Shown here: positions 52,016 through 60,894 of the stretch, piece by piece
Layout: each line of letters starts with the position of its first letter
How positions within the stretch are numbered: position 1 is the stretch's first letter
Assembly: GCA_046330415.1 (NCBI GenBank)
Contig: JAXLSW010000010.1
Coordinates: 147,634 to 211,633, forward strand
Direction of reading: 5' to 3'
Length of the DNA: 64,000 nucleotides
From: RHKX01 sp046330415
GTDB taxonomy: Bacteria; Actinomycetota; Thermoleophilia; Solirubrobacterales; 70-9
The notes under the pieces: generated by a model
What the model was told of the DNA's origin: nothing
What the model saw: the letters and a program-made list of their open reading frames with translations, nothing else
The model's database searches: none
Translations under genes and position numbers: made by a program

Positions 52016-52806
52016 TCGAGTCCAATGAAGACGCCTGCGGCCGACTGGCCGGCAGGGCCGGAGTCGTGACGGGGGCCGCCGCCGGTCTCGGGCGGGCCGT
52101 ACTGGTCGAGGCCTGTGCCGAGGGTGCCAGCGTCGTGGCGTTCGACCGCGACGAAGAAGCCGGACGACAGGCCGTCAGCGAGGTCGTCGAAGCGGGTGGG
52201 ACGGCCGTGTTCCAGGCCGGTGACGTGTCGAACGAAGCCGATGTCGCGGCCGCGATCCAACGCAGCGTCGACGAGTTCGGCTCCTGCGACATCCTCGACA
52301 ACAACGCCGGTGTGGCGATCGAGCTCTCGATCCACGAGACAACGGAAGAGCAGATGGACCGGGTGCTCGGCATCAACCTGAAGGGCGCGTTCTTCGCCTG
52401 CAAGTACGCCGTGGAGGCGATGCGGGCGGGCAAGGGCGGCTCGATCGTCAACACCGGCTCGATCGTCAGCCTGGTCGGAGATCCAGTTCTTCCGGTCTAT
52501 GGGACCACCAAAGCGGGTCTGCTGGGGTTGACGCGTTCACTCGCGGTCGACTACGCCGAGGACGGGATCCGATGCAACGCGATCTGCCCCGGCGACATGC
52601 TCACGCCGATGCTGCAGAGGACATTCGACAGCGCACCCGATCCCGCCGCAAAGCGGGCGGAGATGGAGAGCCACTACCCGATGAAGCGGATCAGCGATCC
52701 GAGCGAGGTGGCGAAGGCGGTCGTCTTCCTCCTGTCCGACGACGCCTCGTTCATCACAGGAGCCGAACTCGCCATCGACGGGGGCCTGACGGCGAAGTGC
52801 TACTGA
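52012..52806 (+). CDS. Short-chain dehydrogenase/reductase
   Basis: Classical SDR of 264 residues. NAD(P) site GVVTGAAAGLGRA with FDRDEE after beta-2 (acidic residue favours NAD(H)), structural ILDNNAGVA, catalytic Ser in TGSIVSLVG, Tyr and Lys in YGTTKAG (YxxxK) and the C-terminal GAELAIDGGLTAK. It oxidises or reduces a secondary alcohol or ketone, probably a sugar-acid intermediate. It overlaps the dehydratase gene by four bases and precedes the kinase by four. Confidence 0.92.
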   Translation: MIESNEDACGRLAGRAGVVTGAAAGLGRAVLVEACAEGASVVAFDRDEEAGRQAVSEVVEAGGTAVFQAGDVSNEADVAAAIQRSVDEFGSCDILDNNAGVAIELSIHETTEEQMDRVLGINLKGAFFACKYAVEAMRAGKGGSIVNTGSIVSLVGDPVLPVYGTTKAGLLGLTRSLAVDYAEDGIRCNAICPGDMLTPMLQRTFDSAPDPAAKRAEMESHYPMKRISDPSEVAKAVVFLLSDDASFITGAELAIDGGLTAKCY

Positions 52807-52810
52807 GGTG

Positions 52811-53767
52811 ATGGCGCAGGTCGTGACACTTGGCGAGGCGATGCTCCGGCTTTCCTCGAAAGGCGGGGTGCGCCTCCGATCAGCGGAGTACTTGGATCTG
52901 CACGTCGCGGGATCCGAGGCGAACGTTGCGGCAGCGCTCTCCTCTCTCGGCGGTGAGGCCGCTTGGATCAGCGCCCTGCCAGTGGGCCCGCTCGGGGACA
53001 GGATCATCGGCGAGATGTCCGCCGCTGGTGTCGATGTCACGGGAGTGGAGAGGGTGGAGGATGGACGCGTCGGCTTGTTCTTCGTCGAGTTCGGCGCGCC
53101 GCCACGGCCGACAGCCGTCTGGTACGACCGAGCGGACTCCGCGTTCAGTCTCCTGCGTCAGATCCCCAGCCTGACCGGCCGGCCGGGTATGGCTCTCACG
53201 TCCGGCATCACGCTCGCGCTTTCTGAGCCGACGCGTGAGCTCGCGCTTGACTTCCTTCGAAGCGCGAAGGAGAGGGGTGCGTCCGCCTGCTTCGACGTCA
53301 ACTACCGGGAGCGGCTCTGGTCGACGGGCGAGGCAAGGGACGGAATCATGCCCGCGCTCGAGATCGCAGATGTCGTGGTGTGCTCGAGGGCCGACGCAGA
53401 CCGAGTCCTCGGTGTCAACGCCCCCGACGTCGTTGACGTCGCGCGGCGGATGCTCGCCGATTTCGCACCTGCGGCCTCGGTCCTCGTCATCACCGACGGC
53501 GCGGAGGGCTCCGCCGGGATCTCCGGCAGTGAGACGTTTCGTCAGGAGGCCATCCGAGCCGAGGTGATCGACCGAATCGGCGCGGGGGACGCGTTCATGG
53601 CCGGCCTGCTCTGGGGACTCCTTCGGGACGAGGGCTTGGATCGCGCTCTCGAGTTCGCTGCTGCGATGGGCGCGCTTGCGTGCACCGTTCGGGGCGATCA
53701 CGCGCTCTTCGACGAGGAGGAGGTCCGGGCGGTCGCCCGAGCCGGTACGACGGAGCTGGTCCGGTGA
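52811..53767 (+). CDS. kdgK: PfkB family carbohydrate kinase, probable 2-keto-3-deoxygluconate kinase
   Basis: Ribokinase-fold kinase of 318 residues. Substrate-side motifs are VTLGEAMLRLSSKGG and VAGSEANVAAALSSLGG. The catalytic GAGD loop is DRIGAGDAFMAGLLWG. This N-terminus is typical of KDG kinases, giving KDPG for the aldolase encoded next. ATG 52811 was chosen over the GTG at 52808. It overlaps the KDPG aldolase gene by four bases. Confidence 0.87.
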   Translation: MAQVVTLGEAMLRLSSKGGVRLRSAEYLDLHVAGSEANVAAALSSLGGEAAWISALPVGPLGDRIIGEMSAAGVDVTGVERVEDGRVGLFFVEFGAPPRPTAVWYDRADSAFSLLRQIPSLTGRPGMALTSGITLALSEPTRELALDFLRSAKERGASACFDVNYRERLWSTGEARDGIMPALEIADVVVCSRADADRVLGVNAPDVVDVARRMLADFAPAASVLVITDGAEGSAGISGSETFRQEAIRAEVIDRIGAGDAFMAGLLWGLLRDEGLDRALEFAAAMGALACTVRGDHALFDEEEVRAVARAGTTELVR

Positions 53768-54405
53768 GCGCTGAATCGACAGCAGCGCGGATCGAGGCGG
53801 AGCGGTTGATGGCCATCCTGCGACTCGCTCCGGGCGTGCGGGTGGATCGTGTCGTCGAGGAACTGGTCGGAACGGGCGTCCGCTGCATCGAGTTCAGCCT
53901 GGTCATGGATAGCGCTCTGACCGATCTCAGCGGCGCGGTTGGCCGGTACGGGGACCAGGTCACATTCGGCGCTGGGACCGTGCTCGATGTCGATCAGGCC
54001 AAAGCTGCGCTCGCCAGCGGCGCTGAGTTCCTCGTCTCGCCGGCTCTCGACAGCGCTGTCGTCGAGTGGGCCGAGCGCCACGAGATCCTCCACATCCCGG
54101 GCGCCTTCTCGCCCACCGAGGTGACAACTGCGATGTCGCTTGGATCTCGCCTCATCAAAGTCTTCCCGGCATCTGGGCTGGGTCCCGGTTACCTGCGCGA
54201 GCTGCTGGCGCCTCTACCGGGGGCGAGGCTGATGCCGACGGGAGGGGTCGACCTCGAGAACGCCGCGGACTTTCTCGCCGCCGGCGCGGCGGCCCTGGGC
54301 GTAGCCGGCGCTTTGGTTGGCGACGCGAAACCCGGAGAGGCGGCTGCCCGGGGTGCACGGTTTCGAAATCTGATCGCAGCCACCGAGAGAGAGGAACAGA
54401 CGTGA
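53764..54405 (+). CDS. eda: KDPG/KHG aldolase family protein
   Basis: Class I aldolase of 213 residues, cleaving 2-keto-3-deoxy-6-phosphogluconate to pyruvate and glyceraldehyde 3-phosphate. Start MAILRLAPG (family RxxR-like region), then CIEFSLVMDS, TFGAGTVLDVDQA, FLVSPALDS, the Schiff-base Lys in LIKVFPASGLGPGYL and LMPTGGVDLEN. GTG start at 53764, overlapping the kinase stop (GTGA). Confidence 0.92.
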   Translation: MSAESTAARIEAERLMAILRLAPGVRVDRVVEELVGTGVRCIEFSLVMDSALTDLSGAVGRYGDQVTFGAGTVLDVDQAKAALASGAEFLVSPALDSAVVEWAERHEILHIPGAFSPTEVTTAMSLGSRLIKVFPASGLGPGYLRELLAPLPGARLMPTGGVDLENAADFLAAGAAALGVAGALVGDAKPGEAAARGARFRNLIAATEREEQT

Positions 54406-55310
54406 ACGAGATCGAAGGGGTTCTCCCCGTCGTCCCGACGCCATTCGTCAAGGGCGCATTCGATCCTCAGAGCTTCCAGGCGATGCTCGACCACATGATC
54501 GACGAGGTCGACGGTTACACCCTGCTCGGGAGCACGGGAGAGGCACCCTCGATGACCGTCCACGAGCGAATGCAGATCGCCGAGCAGGCGATCGACATGA
54601 CGCCTCCGGACAAGAAGGTGATCGTGGGGATCACGACGACGGTCGTTGCTGACGCCGTTGAATTGGCGACGCATGCCCAGAGCGCCGGCGCCGCCGGGCT
54701 CCTCTGCGCTGCGCCGTATTACTTCACCAACTCCGCCAACGGCGTCTTGTCGTACCTGCAGGAGATCGACGCGGCGATTGACCTCGACATCATCTTCTAC
54801 GACAACCCGGCCGCGACGAAGACGAAGGTCAGCGCTGAGGACGTGATCCATTGGGCCGAGCAGCTCCGGAACCTCCGGACCGTGAAGCTCACAGACCACG
54901 ACACCAGGAAGATCGGCTTGTGGCAGGACGCGGGTCTGAGCGTGATCGGAGGGGATGACCCGATCCTCTACGAGTACCTGGCCGCGGGCGTCGACGGAGT
55001 GATGGTGATCGCTCCACTCGTCTTCCCGAAGGCGTTTCGGGGTGTCTGGCGTGAGATTCAAGGCGGTGATGAGCTGCGAGCGCTCGAGATCCTCGCGCGA
55101 GAGATCCTGCCGTTCATCCACGTCTTCGGAATCGGCCGGGAGATCGCCACCACGAAGGCCCTCCTCGCCGACATCGGCGTATTCAGCTCCGGAGAGCTAC
55201 GGCCGCCTCTCCAGCCTGTTTCCGCAGCCCGTTGCGCAGCTCTGCGCCGGGCTTACGACCTCGGGGTCTCCGAGACCGAGCGACGTTGTGTCGAGGAGGG
55301 GAGCGGGTGA
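54402..55310 (+). CDS. Dihydrodipicolinate synthase (DapA) family aldolase/dehydratase
   Basis: DapA-family class I aldolase of 302 residues: GVLPVVPTPFVKGAFD, the GSTGEAPSMT loop, IIFYDNPAATKTK (Tyr) and Schiff-base Lys in LRTVKLTDHD, followed by VIGGDDPILYEYL. In a sugar-acid operon such proteins usually act as KDG aldolase or as a keto-deoxy acid dehydratase, not in lysine synthesis. It sits beside a KDPG aldolase, so phosphorylated and unphosphorylated branches, or two different keto acids, may be handled. GTG start, four-base overlaps on both sides. Confidence 0.87.
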   Translation: MNEIEGVLPVVPTPFVKGAFDPQSFQAMLDHMIDEVDGYTLLGSTGEAPSMTVHERMQIAEQAIDMTPPDKKVIVGITTTVVADAVELATHAQSAGAAGLLCAAPYYFTNSANGVLSYLQEIDAAIDLDIIFYDNPAATKTKVSAEDVIHWAEQLRNLRTVKLTDHDTRKIGLWQDAGLSVIGGDDPILYEYLAAGVDGVMVIAPLVFPKAFRGVWREIQGGDELRALEILAREILPFIHVFGIGREIATTKALLADIGVFSSGELRPPLQPVSAARCAALRRAYDLGVSETERRCVEEGSG

Positions 55311-56347
55311 GCCGACCTGCAGGCAAGAGCCACCGCAACGCGACAATGCGCGATGTCGCGAAGCGTGCCGGGGTCTCCGTGCAAACGGTCTCCAACCTTG
55401 TGAACGGCCGCGCCGGGACCATGTCGGAGGAGACGCGGGAGCGGGTGAGTCAAGCGATGGTGGTCCTGAACTACCGCCCGAACGCGTCGGCTCGCGGATT
55501 GCGTTCCGCCCGAACCAGGGAGCTGGGTTTCCTGCTCCTCGATGACGATGCGAAGTTCCTCGCCGACCCGATGACGGACATGATCATGGCGGGAGCGGGC
55601 GACGTCACCCGCGAGAACGGATACGGCCTCCTGATCCAGTCGGCTCGCCACGGTGAGATCGACGACGGCCTTCTCCGGCCCCTGCTCGAGAGCCGGGTCG
55701 ACGGGGCGATCCTCTACCTCTCAGGAGAGCCGGACTCGCGCGACGTTTTCGTGAAGCGCGTTGCTGAGCTCGGGCATCCTGCGGTCGTCTTCGGCGAGAC
55801 TCGCGACGGGGAGCTGCCATCCGTTACTGCCGCGAACTTCGACGGCGCCCACAGGCTCGCCACCCATCTGATCGAGAAAGGGCACACGCGGATCGCGTTC
55901 GTGGCCGCTCGGACATCGTGGCCGATGATCGAGGAGCGCTACAGCGGATACCGCGCCGCACTTCAGGACGCCGGAATCGAGCCGGAGCGCGACCTTCAGC
56001 TCTTCCGTGGGCGTTGGGACGCTCGAAGCGGTGCGGAGATGGCTGCGAACCTACTCGAGCTTCGCGATCCGCCCACCGCGATCATGGCTGCCAACGACCT
56101 CCTGGCCCTTGGTGCGATGAGGTCGGCGATGTCCAAGGGATTGCGAGTGCCTGAGGACGTTGCCGTGAGTGGCTTCAACGACTTCGATTTCTCGGCGTTC
56201 GTCGAGCCCGCTCTGACGACCGTCTCGATACCGGTTTACGAGATGGGGCGCAAAGCGGCGGCGGGCGTCATCGATCTGCTTGAGGGTGGGTCCGCCGATC
56301 CATCCTTCGGGTTCCCAGTCGAGATCATCATGCGGGCGTCGACCTGA
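55307..56347 (+). CDS. LacI family transcriptional regulator
   Basis: Repressor of 346 residues. The N-terminal HTH is ATMRDVAKRAGVSVQTVSNL followed by the hinge YRPNASARGLRSART. The periplasmic-binding-protein-like effector domain has the signatures GFLLLDDDAKF, HLIEKGHTRIAFV, PTAIMAANDLLALGAM and VAVSGFNDFDFS. It is embedded in the operon, so probably autoregulates with it in response to a sugar-like ligand. The GTG start overlaps the aldolase stop. Confidence 0.93.
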   Translation: MSRPAGKSHRNATMRDVAKRAGVSVQTVSNLVNGRAGTMSEETRERVSQAMVVLNYRPNASARGLRSARTRELGFLLLDDDAKFLADPMTDMIMAGAGDVTRENGYGLLIQSARHGEIDDGLLRPLLESRVDGAILYLSGEPDSRDVFVKRVAELGHPAVVFGETRDGELPSVTAANFDGAHRLATHLIEKGHTRIAFVAARTSWPMIEERYSGYRAALQDAGIEPERDLQLFRGRWDARSGAEMAANLLELRDPPTAIMAANDLLALGAMRSAMSKGLRVPEDVAVSGFNDFDFSAFVEPALTTVSIPVYEMGRKAAAGVIDLLEGGSADPSFGFPVEIIMRAST

Positions 56348-58068
56348 TGGCCGCGGCGGCAGACGCTCGCGCGGTGATCGTCGGCGCTGGCCACAACGGC
56401 CTGGTGGCGGCGAACTACCTGGCTGACGCCGGCGTCGCGGTGACGGTCGTCGAAAGGCGGGACATCGTCGGCGGGGCCTGCGTGACGGAGGAGCTGATCC
56501 CCGGCTTCAAGGCGTCGAGCTGCGCGTTCGTCGCCGGTCCCGGGCTTGAGGCGCAGATCATGCGAGACCTGGACCTGGACCGGTTCGGCTTGGAGCTCTA
56601 TCAGAGCGATCCGCTCGCGTTGAACATCGGTCGGAGTGGACGTTCGTTTGCGATCCACACCGAACTCGACCAGACTCTCGGCGGGATCGAAGCCAGGTTC
56701 GGCCGGAGGGAGTGCGAGCGCTTCGTCCTCTTCGGGGCCCGGCTGCAGCGGGTTGCGGCGATCGTGAGGCCGGCGCTGCTATGCGATGCGCCCAGCCTCG
56801 AGGAGCTGCGGGGAGCCTTCCAGGAGGCCGGAGATGGCGAACTCTTCGACGCCTTTCTCCTTGGCTCCGTCGGGGACCTGCTTGATGCCCACTTCACCGA
56901 GGACGAGCTCAAGGGTCTCCTTGCGTTTCTGGGTCTCACATCTGTGTACGGCGGTCCCTATACAGCGGGTACCGCATACGTCTACAGCCACCACTCGTGG
57001 GGCGACTTCGCCGGTAAGTTCGGGGAGTTCGGCTACGCCCGTGGGGGGATGGGGGCGATCAGCGAGGCTCTCGCCAGCCGCGCTCGGGCAGCCGGGGTCG
57101 AGATCCGAACCGAGGCTGAAGTGACGCGCATCCTGGTCCAGGACGGTCGTGCGGCTGGTGTAGTCCTCGCGGGGGGCGAGGAGATCCGGGCCTCCCTGGT
57201 GGTCTCCAACGCGGATCCCAAGCGCACCTACCTCGGGTTGATGGATCCAGCCGACCTGGACTCGGAGTTCCGGGCGCGGATCGATGGCTTGGACTTCCGG
57301 GGGACGATGGCGCGGGTTCACATCGCGGTGGAGTCCCTTCCACGTTTCACCGGCTTCGAAGGGACGGTGCAGCCGCCTCACCAGGCCATGACGATCCTCG
57401 GCGCCGATGTCGACTCCCTCGTTCGCGCTGCCGATGCGCAACGCGATGGCACGTTCATCGATGACCCCTGCGTGGAGTTGACCATTCAGAGCGTCCACGA
57501 TGAGACGCTGGTCGCCGGTTCTGGGCACATCATCACGACGGGCATCCAGCAGTTGCCTTTCGAGTTGGCATCGGGGTCATGGGACGACGCTCGCGACCGC
57601 CTCACCGAGCAGGCTCTCAGCGCTCTGGAGCGCTACGCACCGGGGACACGAGCAACCGTGATCGGAACACGCGCGATCACGCCGTTGGATCTGGAGCGCG
57701 ACTACGGGCTCACCGGCGGCAATCTGTTCCACGGCGCGATGTTCCCGGGTCAGATCTTCTCCGCACGCCCGCTCCCGGGCCAGGACCGGTACCGCGCTCC
57801 GATCGCGAGCCTCTATCTCTGCGGGGCCGGGACACATCCTGGCGGAGGTGTGACGGGTGCGCCCGGCCACAACGGTGCGAGAGCGGTATTGGGGGATCTC
57901 GGAATGCGCTTCAGCGGATCGTCCGGAACGTGGCAAGCACCGCCTCCCGGCGGACCGTTCAGTCGTTTGGGCCGCCTCGTCGAGCGTCCTCGCCTGCTGA
58001 AAGCCGCAACCGCGCTAAGCCGTCGTCGCTGGACCCGAACCCTCGCGGATCGCGCGAGGTCCCACTGA
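56347..58068 (+). CDS. Phytoene desaturase-like FAD-dependent oxidoreductase
   Basis: Flavoprotein of 573 residues, of the CrtI/PYROXD2-like amine-oxidase fold. The N-terminal dinucleotide motif is VIVGAGHNGLVAANYLADAG then VVERRDIVGGACVTEEL. The C-terminal FAD motif is LYLCGAGTHPGGGVTGAPGHNGA. No carotenoid genes are nearby. In this operon it may oxidise a C-N or C-C bond of the imported compound. It overlaps LacI by one base (TGATG) and is separated from the permease genes by 41 bases. Confidence 0.87.
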   Translation: MAAAADARAVIVGAGHNGLVAANYLADAGVAVTVVERRDIVGGACVTEELIPGFKASSCAFVAGPGLEAQIMRDLDLDRFGLELYQSDPLALNIGRSGRSFAIHTELDQTLGGIEARFGRRECERFVLFGARLQRVAAIVRPALLCDAPSLEELRGAFQEAGDGELFDAFLLGSVGDLLDAHFTEDELKGLLAFLGLTSVYGGPYTAGTAYVYSHHSWGDFAGKFGEFGYARGGMGAISEALASRARAAGVEIRTEAEVTRILVQDGRAAGVVLAGGEEIRASLVVSNADPKRTYLGLMDPADLDSEFRARIDGLDFRGTMARVHIAVESLPRFTGFEGTVQPPHQAMTILGADVDSLVRAADAQRDGTFIDDPCVELTIQSVHDETLVAGSGHIITTGIQQLPFELASGSWDDARDRLTEQALSALERYAPGTRATVIGTRAITPLDLERDYGLTGGNLFHGAMFPGQIFSARPLPGQDRYRAPIASLYLCGAGTHPGGGVTGAPGHNGARAVLGDLGMRFSGSSGTWQAPPPGGPFSRLGRLVERPRLLKAATALSRRRWTRTLADRARSH

Positions 58069-58109
58069 TGGGGCGCCGTGCGGGTTGACAAGCCACAGGA
58101 GGGCTAGCA

Positions 58110-59063
58110 GTGCTCACGTTCGTCATCAAGCGCCTGCTGGTGATCCCGCTGCTCCTGCTCCTCGCCTCCTTTGTGATCTTCTCGCTTCTGTATCTGGCCC
58201 CGGGCAGCCCCGAGGCGACGCTTCTCGGCGGCAAGCAGGCCAGCCCGAAGGCTTACGAGCGGGTGCGTGCCGAGTACCACCTCGACGATCCCTTCATCGA
58301 GCAGTACGGGAGATGGCTCGGCCGATTCGCGTCCGGCGATCTCGGTCAGTCGATCAAGTTCCAGGACACCGCGGCGAACGTCATCAAGCCGCGCATCGCG
58401 CCAACCCTCGAATTGACGTTCATGGCGACCCTGCTGATCATGTTCGCTGGAGTCGCGATTGGCATGCTGAGTGCGCTCAGGGCCGGTGGAGCGCTCGACC
58501 TGGGTACCTCGGTCGGGGTTCTGGTTGCCGCCTCGGTGCCGCCGGCGATCATGGGGCTCCTGCTGATCTCGGTCTTCGCGGTCGAGCTCGGCTGGCTCCC
58601 GGCGCTGGGCCTCGGCGAGGGCGGGATTGACCGACTTCAACATCTCATCCTTCCGGCGGTGGCCCTCGCCGCCTCGGCCGTCGCATTGGTGGCGCGGACG
58701 ACGCGCATCTCGATGATCCGAGCACTGGGCATGGAGTTCGTGGAGACGGCGCGCAGCCGAGGTCTCTCGGGCCGCTCGGTGGTCGCGAAACATGCGTTCC
58801 GTCACGCCCTGATCCCGGTGGTCACCATCTCCGGCCTCATCGCCGGCTATCTCCTGTCCGGCGCCGTCATCGTGGAGTACACGTTCGGCTTGAACGGCTT
58901 GGGCGGGCTGCTCGTCGACTCAGTGCAGAGCAAGGACTTCGCCGTCGTTCAGGCGATCGCGCTGATCCTGGTCTTTGCGTTCCTCGTCATCAACCTGATC
59001 GTCGACATCCTCTACGCGCTGATAGACCCGCGCGTGCGTCTGCAGGCGGGGCGGAAGTCATGA
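58110..59063 (+). CDS. ABC transporter permease (DppB type)
   Basis: Inner-membrane permease of 317 residues starting at GTG 58110. Features: the first TM KRLLVIPLLLLLASFVIFSL, the periplasmic N-terminal region PGSPEATLLGG, and the cytoplasmic EAA loop EFVETARSRGLSGRSVV that contacts the ATPases. With the next gene it forms the channel for the solute bound by the lipoprotein at 42.8 kb. It overlaps the DppC-type gene by four bases. Confidence 0.93.
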   Translation: MLTFVIKRLLVIPLLLLLASFVIFSLLYLAPGSPEATLLGGKQASPKAYERVRAEYHLDDPFIEQYGRWLGRFASGDLGQSIKFQDTAANVIKPRIAPTLELTFMATLLIMFAGVAIGMLSALRAGGALDLGTSVGVLVAASVPPAIMGLLLISVFAVELGWLPALGLGEGGIDRLQHLILPAVALAASAVALVARTTRISMIRALGMEFVETARSRGLSGRSVVAKHAFRHALIPVVTISGLIAGYLLSGAVIVEYTFGLNGLGGLLVDSVQSKDFAVVQAIALILVFAFLVINLIVDILYALIDPRVRLQAGRKS

Positions 59064-59920
59064 CGGGCGTGCCGACGGCCACGAGTCCTCCGGCGCCACG
59101 CCGGCTCCTGCGGTCGGCTCAGGGCAGGTGGATCACCACCGTCGCTGCCGTCGTCTTGGGGCTACTCATCCTCGCGGCCGTCTTAGCGCCACTCGTCGCT
59201 CCGGTCGATCCCAACGACACGGATCTCAGCAACAGCCTCGCGGGACCCTCGGCAGAGCATCTGCTGGGTACGGACGGTTCTGGCCGTGACATCTTCTCGA
59301 GGCTCCTGTACGGGGGGCGCACGAGCCTTGGTGGGCCGGCGCTCATCGTTCTTCTGACGACCCTCGTGGGTGTGCCTCTCGGCCTGATCGCGGGGTACTA
59401 CGGCGGGCTCGTCGACAGCGTCCTCGGCCGTGGCTGGGATCTGATGCTGGCGTTTCCGGCCCTGTTGCTCGCGATCGTCATCATCGCGACCTTCGGGCGC
59501 GGATTCGTCCCGGCGGTCGTGGCCATCACGATCACGAGCATCCCCTTCCTGGCGCGCGTGGTCAGGGGTCTCGTCCTGATCGAGAGACCGAAGGAGTACG
59601 TCGCCGCCTGTCAGATCCAGGGATTCGGTACCGGGCGGATCCTCTACCGGCACATCCTTCCGAACATCTCGGGGCCGGTCATCGCGCAGGTGACTCTGAA
59701 CTTCGGCTACGCGTTGATCGATCTCGCCGCACTTTCCTTCATCGGGCTCGGCGTTCGACCTCCGACGCCGGATTGGGGCGCGATGCTCACCGACGGGAAG
59801 GCCACCATCCTCTCGACCGCCAATCCGGTCATCTGGCCCTCGATCGCGATCATAATCGCGGTCCTCTGCGTCAACCTGCTTGGGCAGGCGATCTCCGACC
59901 GGATGCAGAGGAGTCGCTGA
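59060..59920 (+). CDS. ABC transporter permease (DppC type)
   Basis: Second permease, 286 residues. OppC-type N-terminus with one TM (VAAVVLGLLILAAVLAPLV), then the family signature HLLGTDGSGRDIFSRLLYGG, further TM segments and the EAA loop EYVAACQIQGFGTGRIL followed by RHILPNISGP. It overlaps both neighbours. Confidence 0.93.
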   Translation: MTGVPTATSPPAPRRLLRSAQGRWITTVAAVVLGLLILAAVLAPLVAPVDPNDTDLSNSLAGPSAEHLLGTDGSGRDIFSRLLYGGRTSLGGPALIVLLTTLVGVPLGLIAGYYGGLVDSVLGRGWDLMLAFPALLLAIVIIATFGRGFVPAVVAITITSIPFLARVVRGLVLIERPKEYVAACQIQGFGTGRILYRHILPNISGPVIAQVTLNFGYALIDLAALSFIGLGVRPPTPDWGAMLTDGKATILSTANPVIWPSIAIIIAVLCVNLLGQAISDRMQRSR

Positions 59921-60894
59921 TGGAGCCGCTCGTGGAGGTGCGAGACATGTCGGTGCGTCTCCGCACCGACGGCAGGGAGGCCACCGTCGTCAGCGGCGTT
60001 TCCTTCGAGATCGATCCTGGCGAGTGCCTTGGACTCGTCGGGGAGTCGGGCTCAGGTAAGTCCATGACCGCTCGTTCTCTGATTCGCCTCCTGCCCGGTG
60101 AGTCCGAGCAGCTGGGGTCGATTCGAATCGCCGGTCGCGACGTGCTCTCGCTCTCGAAGTCGGAGCTACGAGGGCTTCGGTCGACCCAGGTCGCGATGAT
60201 CTTCCAGGATCCGCGCGCCCATATCGATCCGCTCTGGCGGATCTCAGACCACATCGCCGAGCCGCTTCGGCTCCGTGGATTCTCACATTCCGCTGCCCGC
60301 GCGCGCTCGCTCGAATTGCTCGATCAGGTCCGGATCGCGGACCCCGAGCTGTGCCTCGACTCCTACCCGAGCCAGCTCTCCGGGGGGATGCTTCAGAGGG
60401 TCATGATTGCCGGGGCGCTGGCTGCCGAGCCCGAGCTTCTCATCGCCGACGAACCCACGACCGCTCTGGACGTCACCACCCAGGCCGAGATCATGGGGAT
60501 CCTCGCCGACCTCAAGCGCGACCGCGGCCTTGCGACGCTGTTCATCACGCATGACTTGGAGCTGGCGTCCTCCATCTGCGACCGCGTGCTCGTGATGTAC
60601 GCGGGAACGATCGTCGAGTCCGGGACCTGCGCAGACGTGTTCGTGCGCCAGTACCACCCCTACACCTGGGGCCTGCTGAAGGCGCGACCGAGGCTCGATG
60701 GTCCAATCGGAAAGCTGGAGGTGATTCCGGGGCGCCCCGTCTCGGGGTCAGAGGCACCTGACGGATGCCCGTTCGCGCCCCGGTGTCGGTGGGCGGAGCC
60801 AGAGTGCGAAGTGCTTGCACCGCTGCTGTCCGTCGGCGAAGGACGCTTCTCGAGGTGCCGCCGAATCGAGGAGATCGGCAATGAGTTCGACTGA
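59920..60894 (+). CDS. ABC transporter ATP-binding protein (DppD type)
   Basis: ATPase subunit of 324 residues. Walker A GESGSGKS, Q-loop MIFQDPRAHIDPLWR, signature LSGGM, Walker B LLIADEPTTALD and the H-loop FITHDLELA. The C-terminal oligopeptide domain has the cysteine cluster GCPFAPRCRWAEPEC. It overlaps the permease stop by one base and the next ATPase by 14. Confidence 0.93.
   Translation: MEPLVEVRDMSVRLRTDGREATVVSGVSFEIDPGECLGLVGESGSGKSMTARSLIRLLPGESEQLGSIRIAGRDVLSLSKSELRGLRSTQVAMIFQDPRAHIDPLWRISDHIAEPLRLRGFSHSAARARSLELLDQVRIADPELCLDSYPSQLSGGMLQRVMIAGALAAEPELLIADEPTTALDVTTQAEIMGILADLKRDRGLATLFITHDLELASSICDRVLVMYAGTIVESGTCADVFVRQYHPYTWGLLKARPRLDGPIGKLEVIPGRPVSGSEAPDGCPFAPRCRWAEPECEVLAPLLSVGEGRFSRCRRIEEIGNEFD

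Noticed and set aside
54402..55310. DapA for lysine biosynthesis
   Set aside because: Embedded in a sugar-acid operon beside KDG kinase and KDPG aldolase, with no lysine genes nearby.
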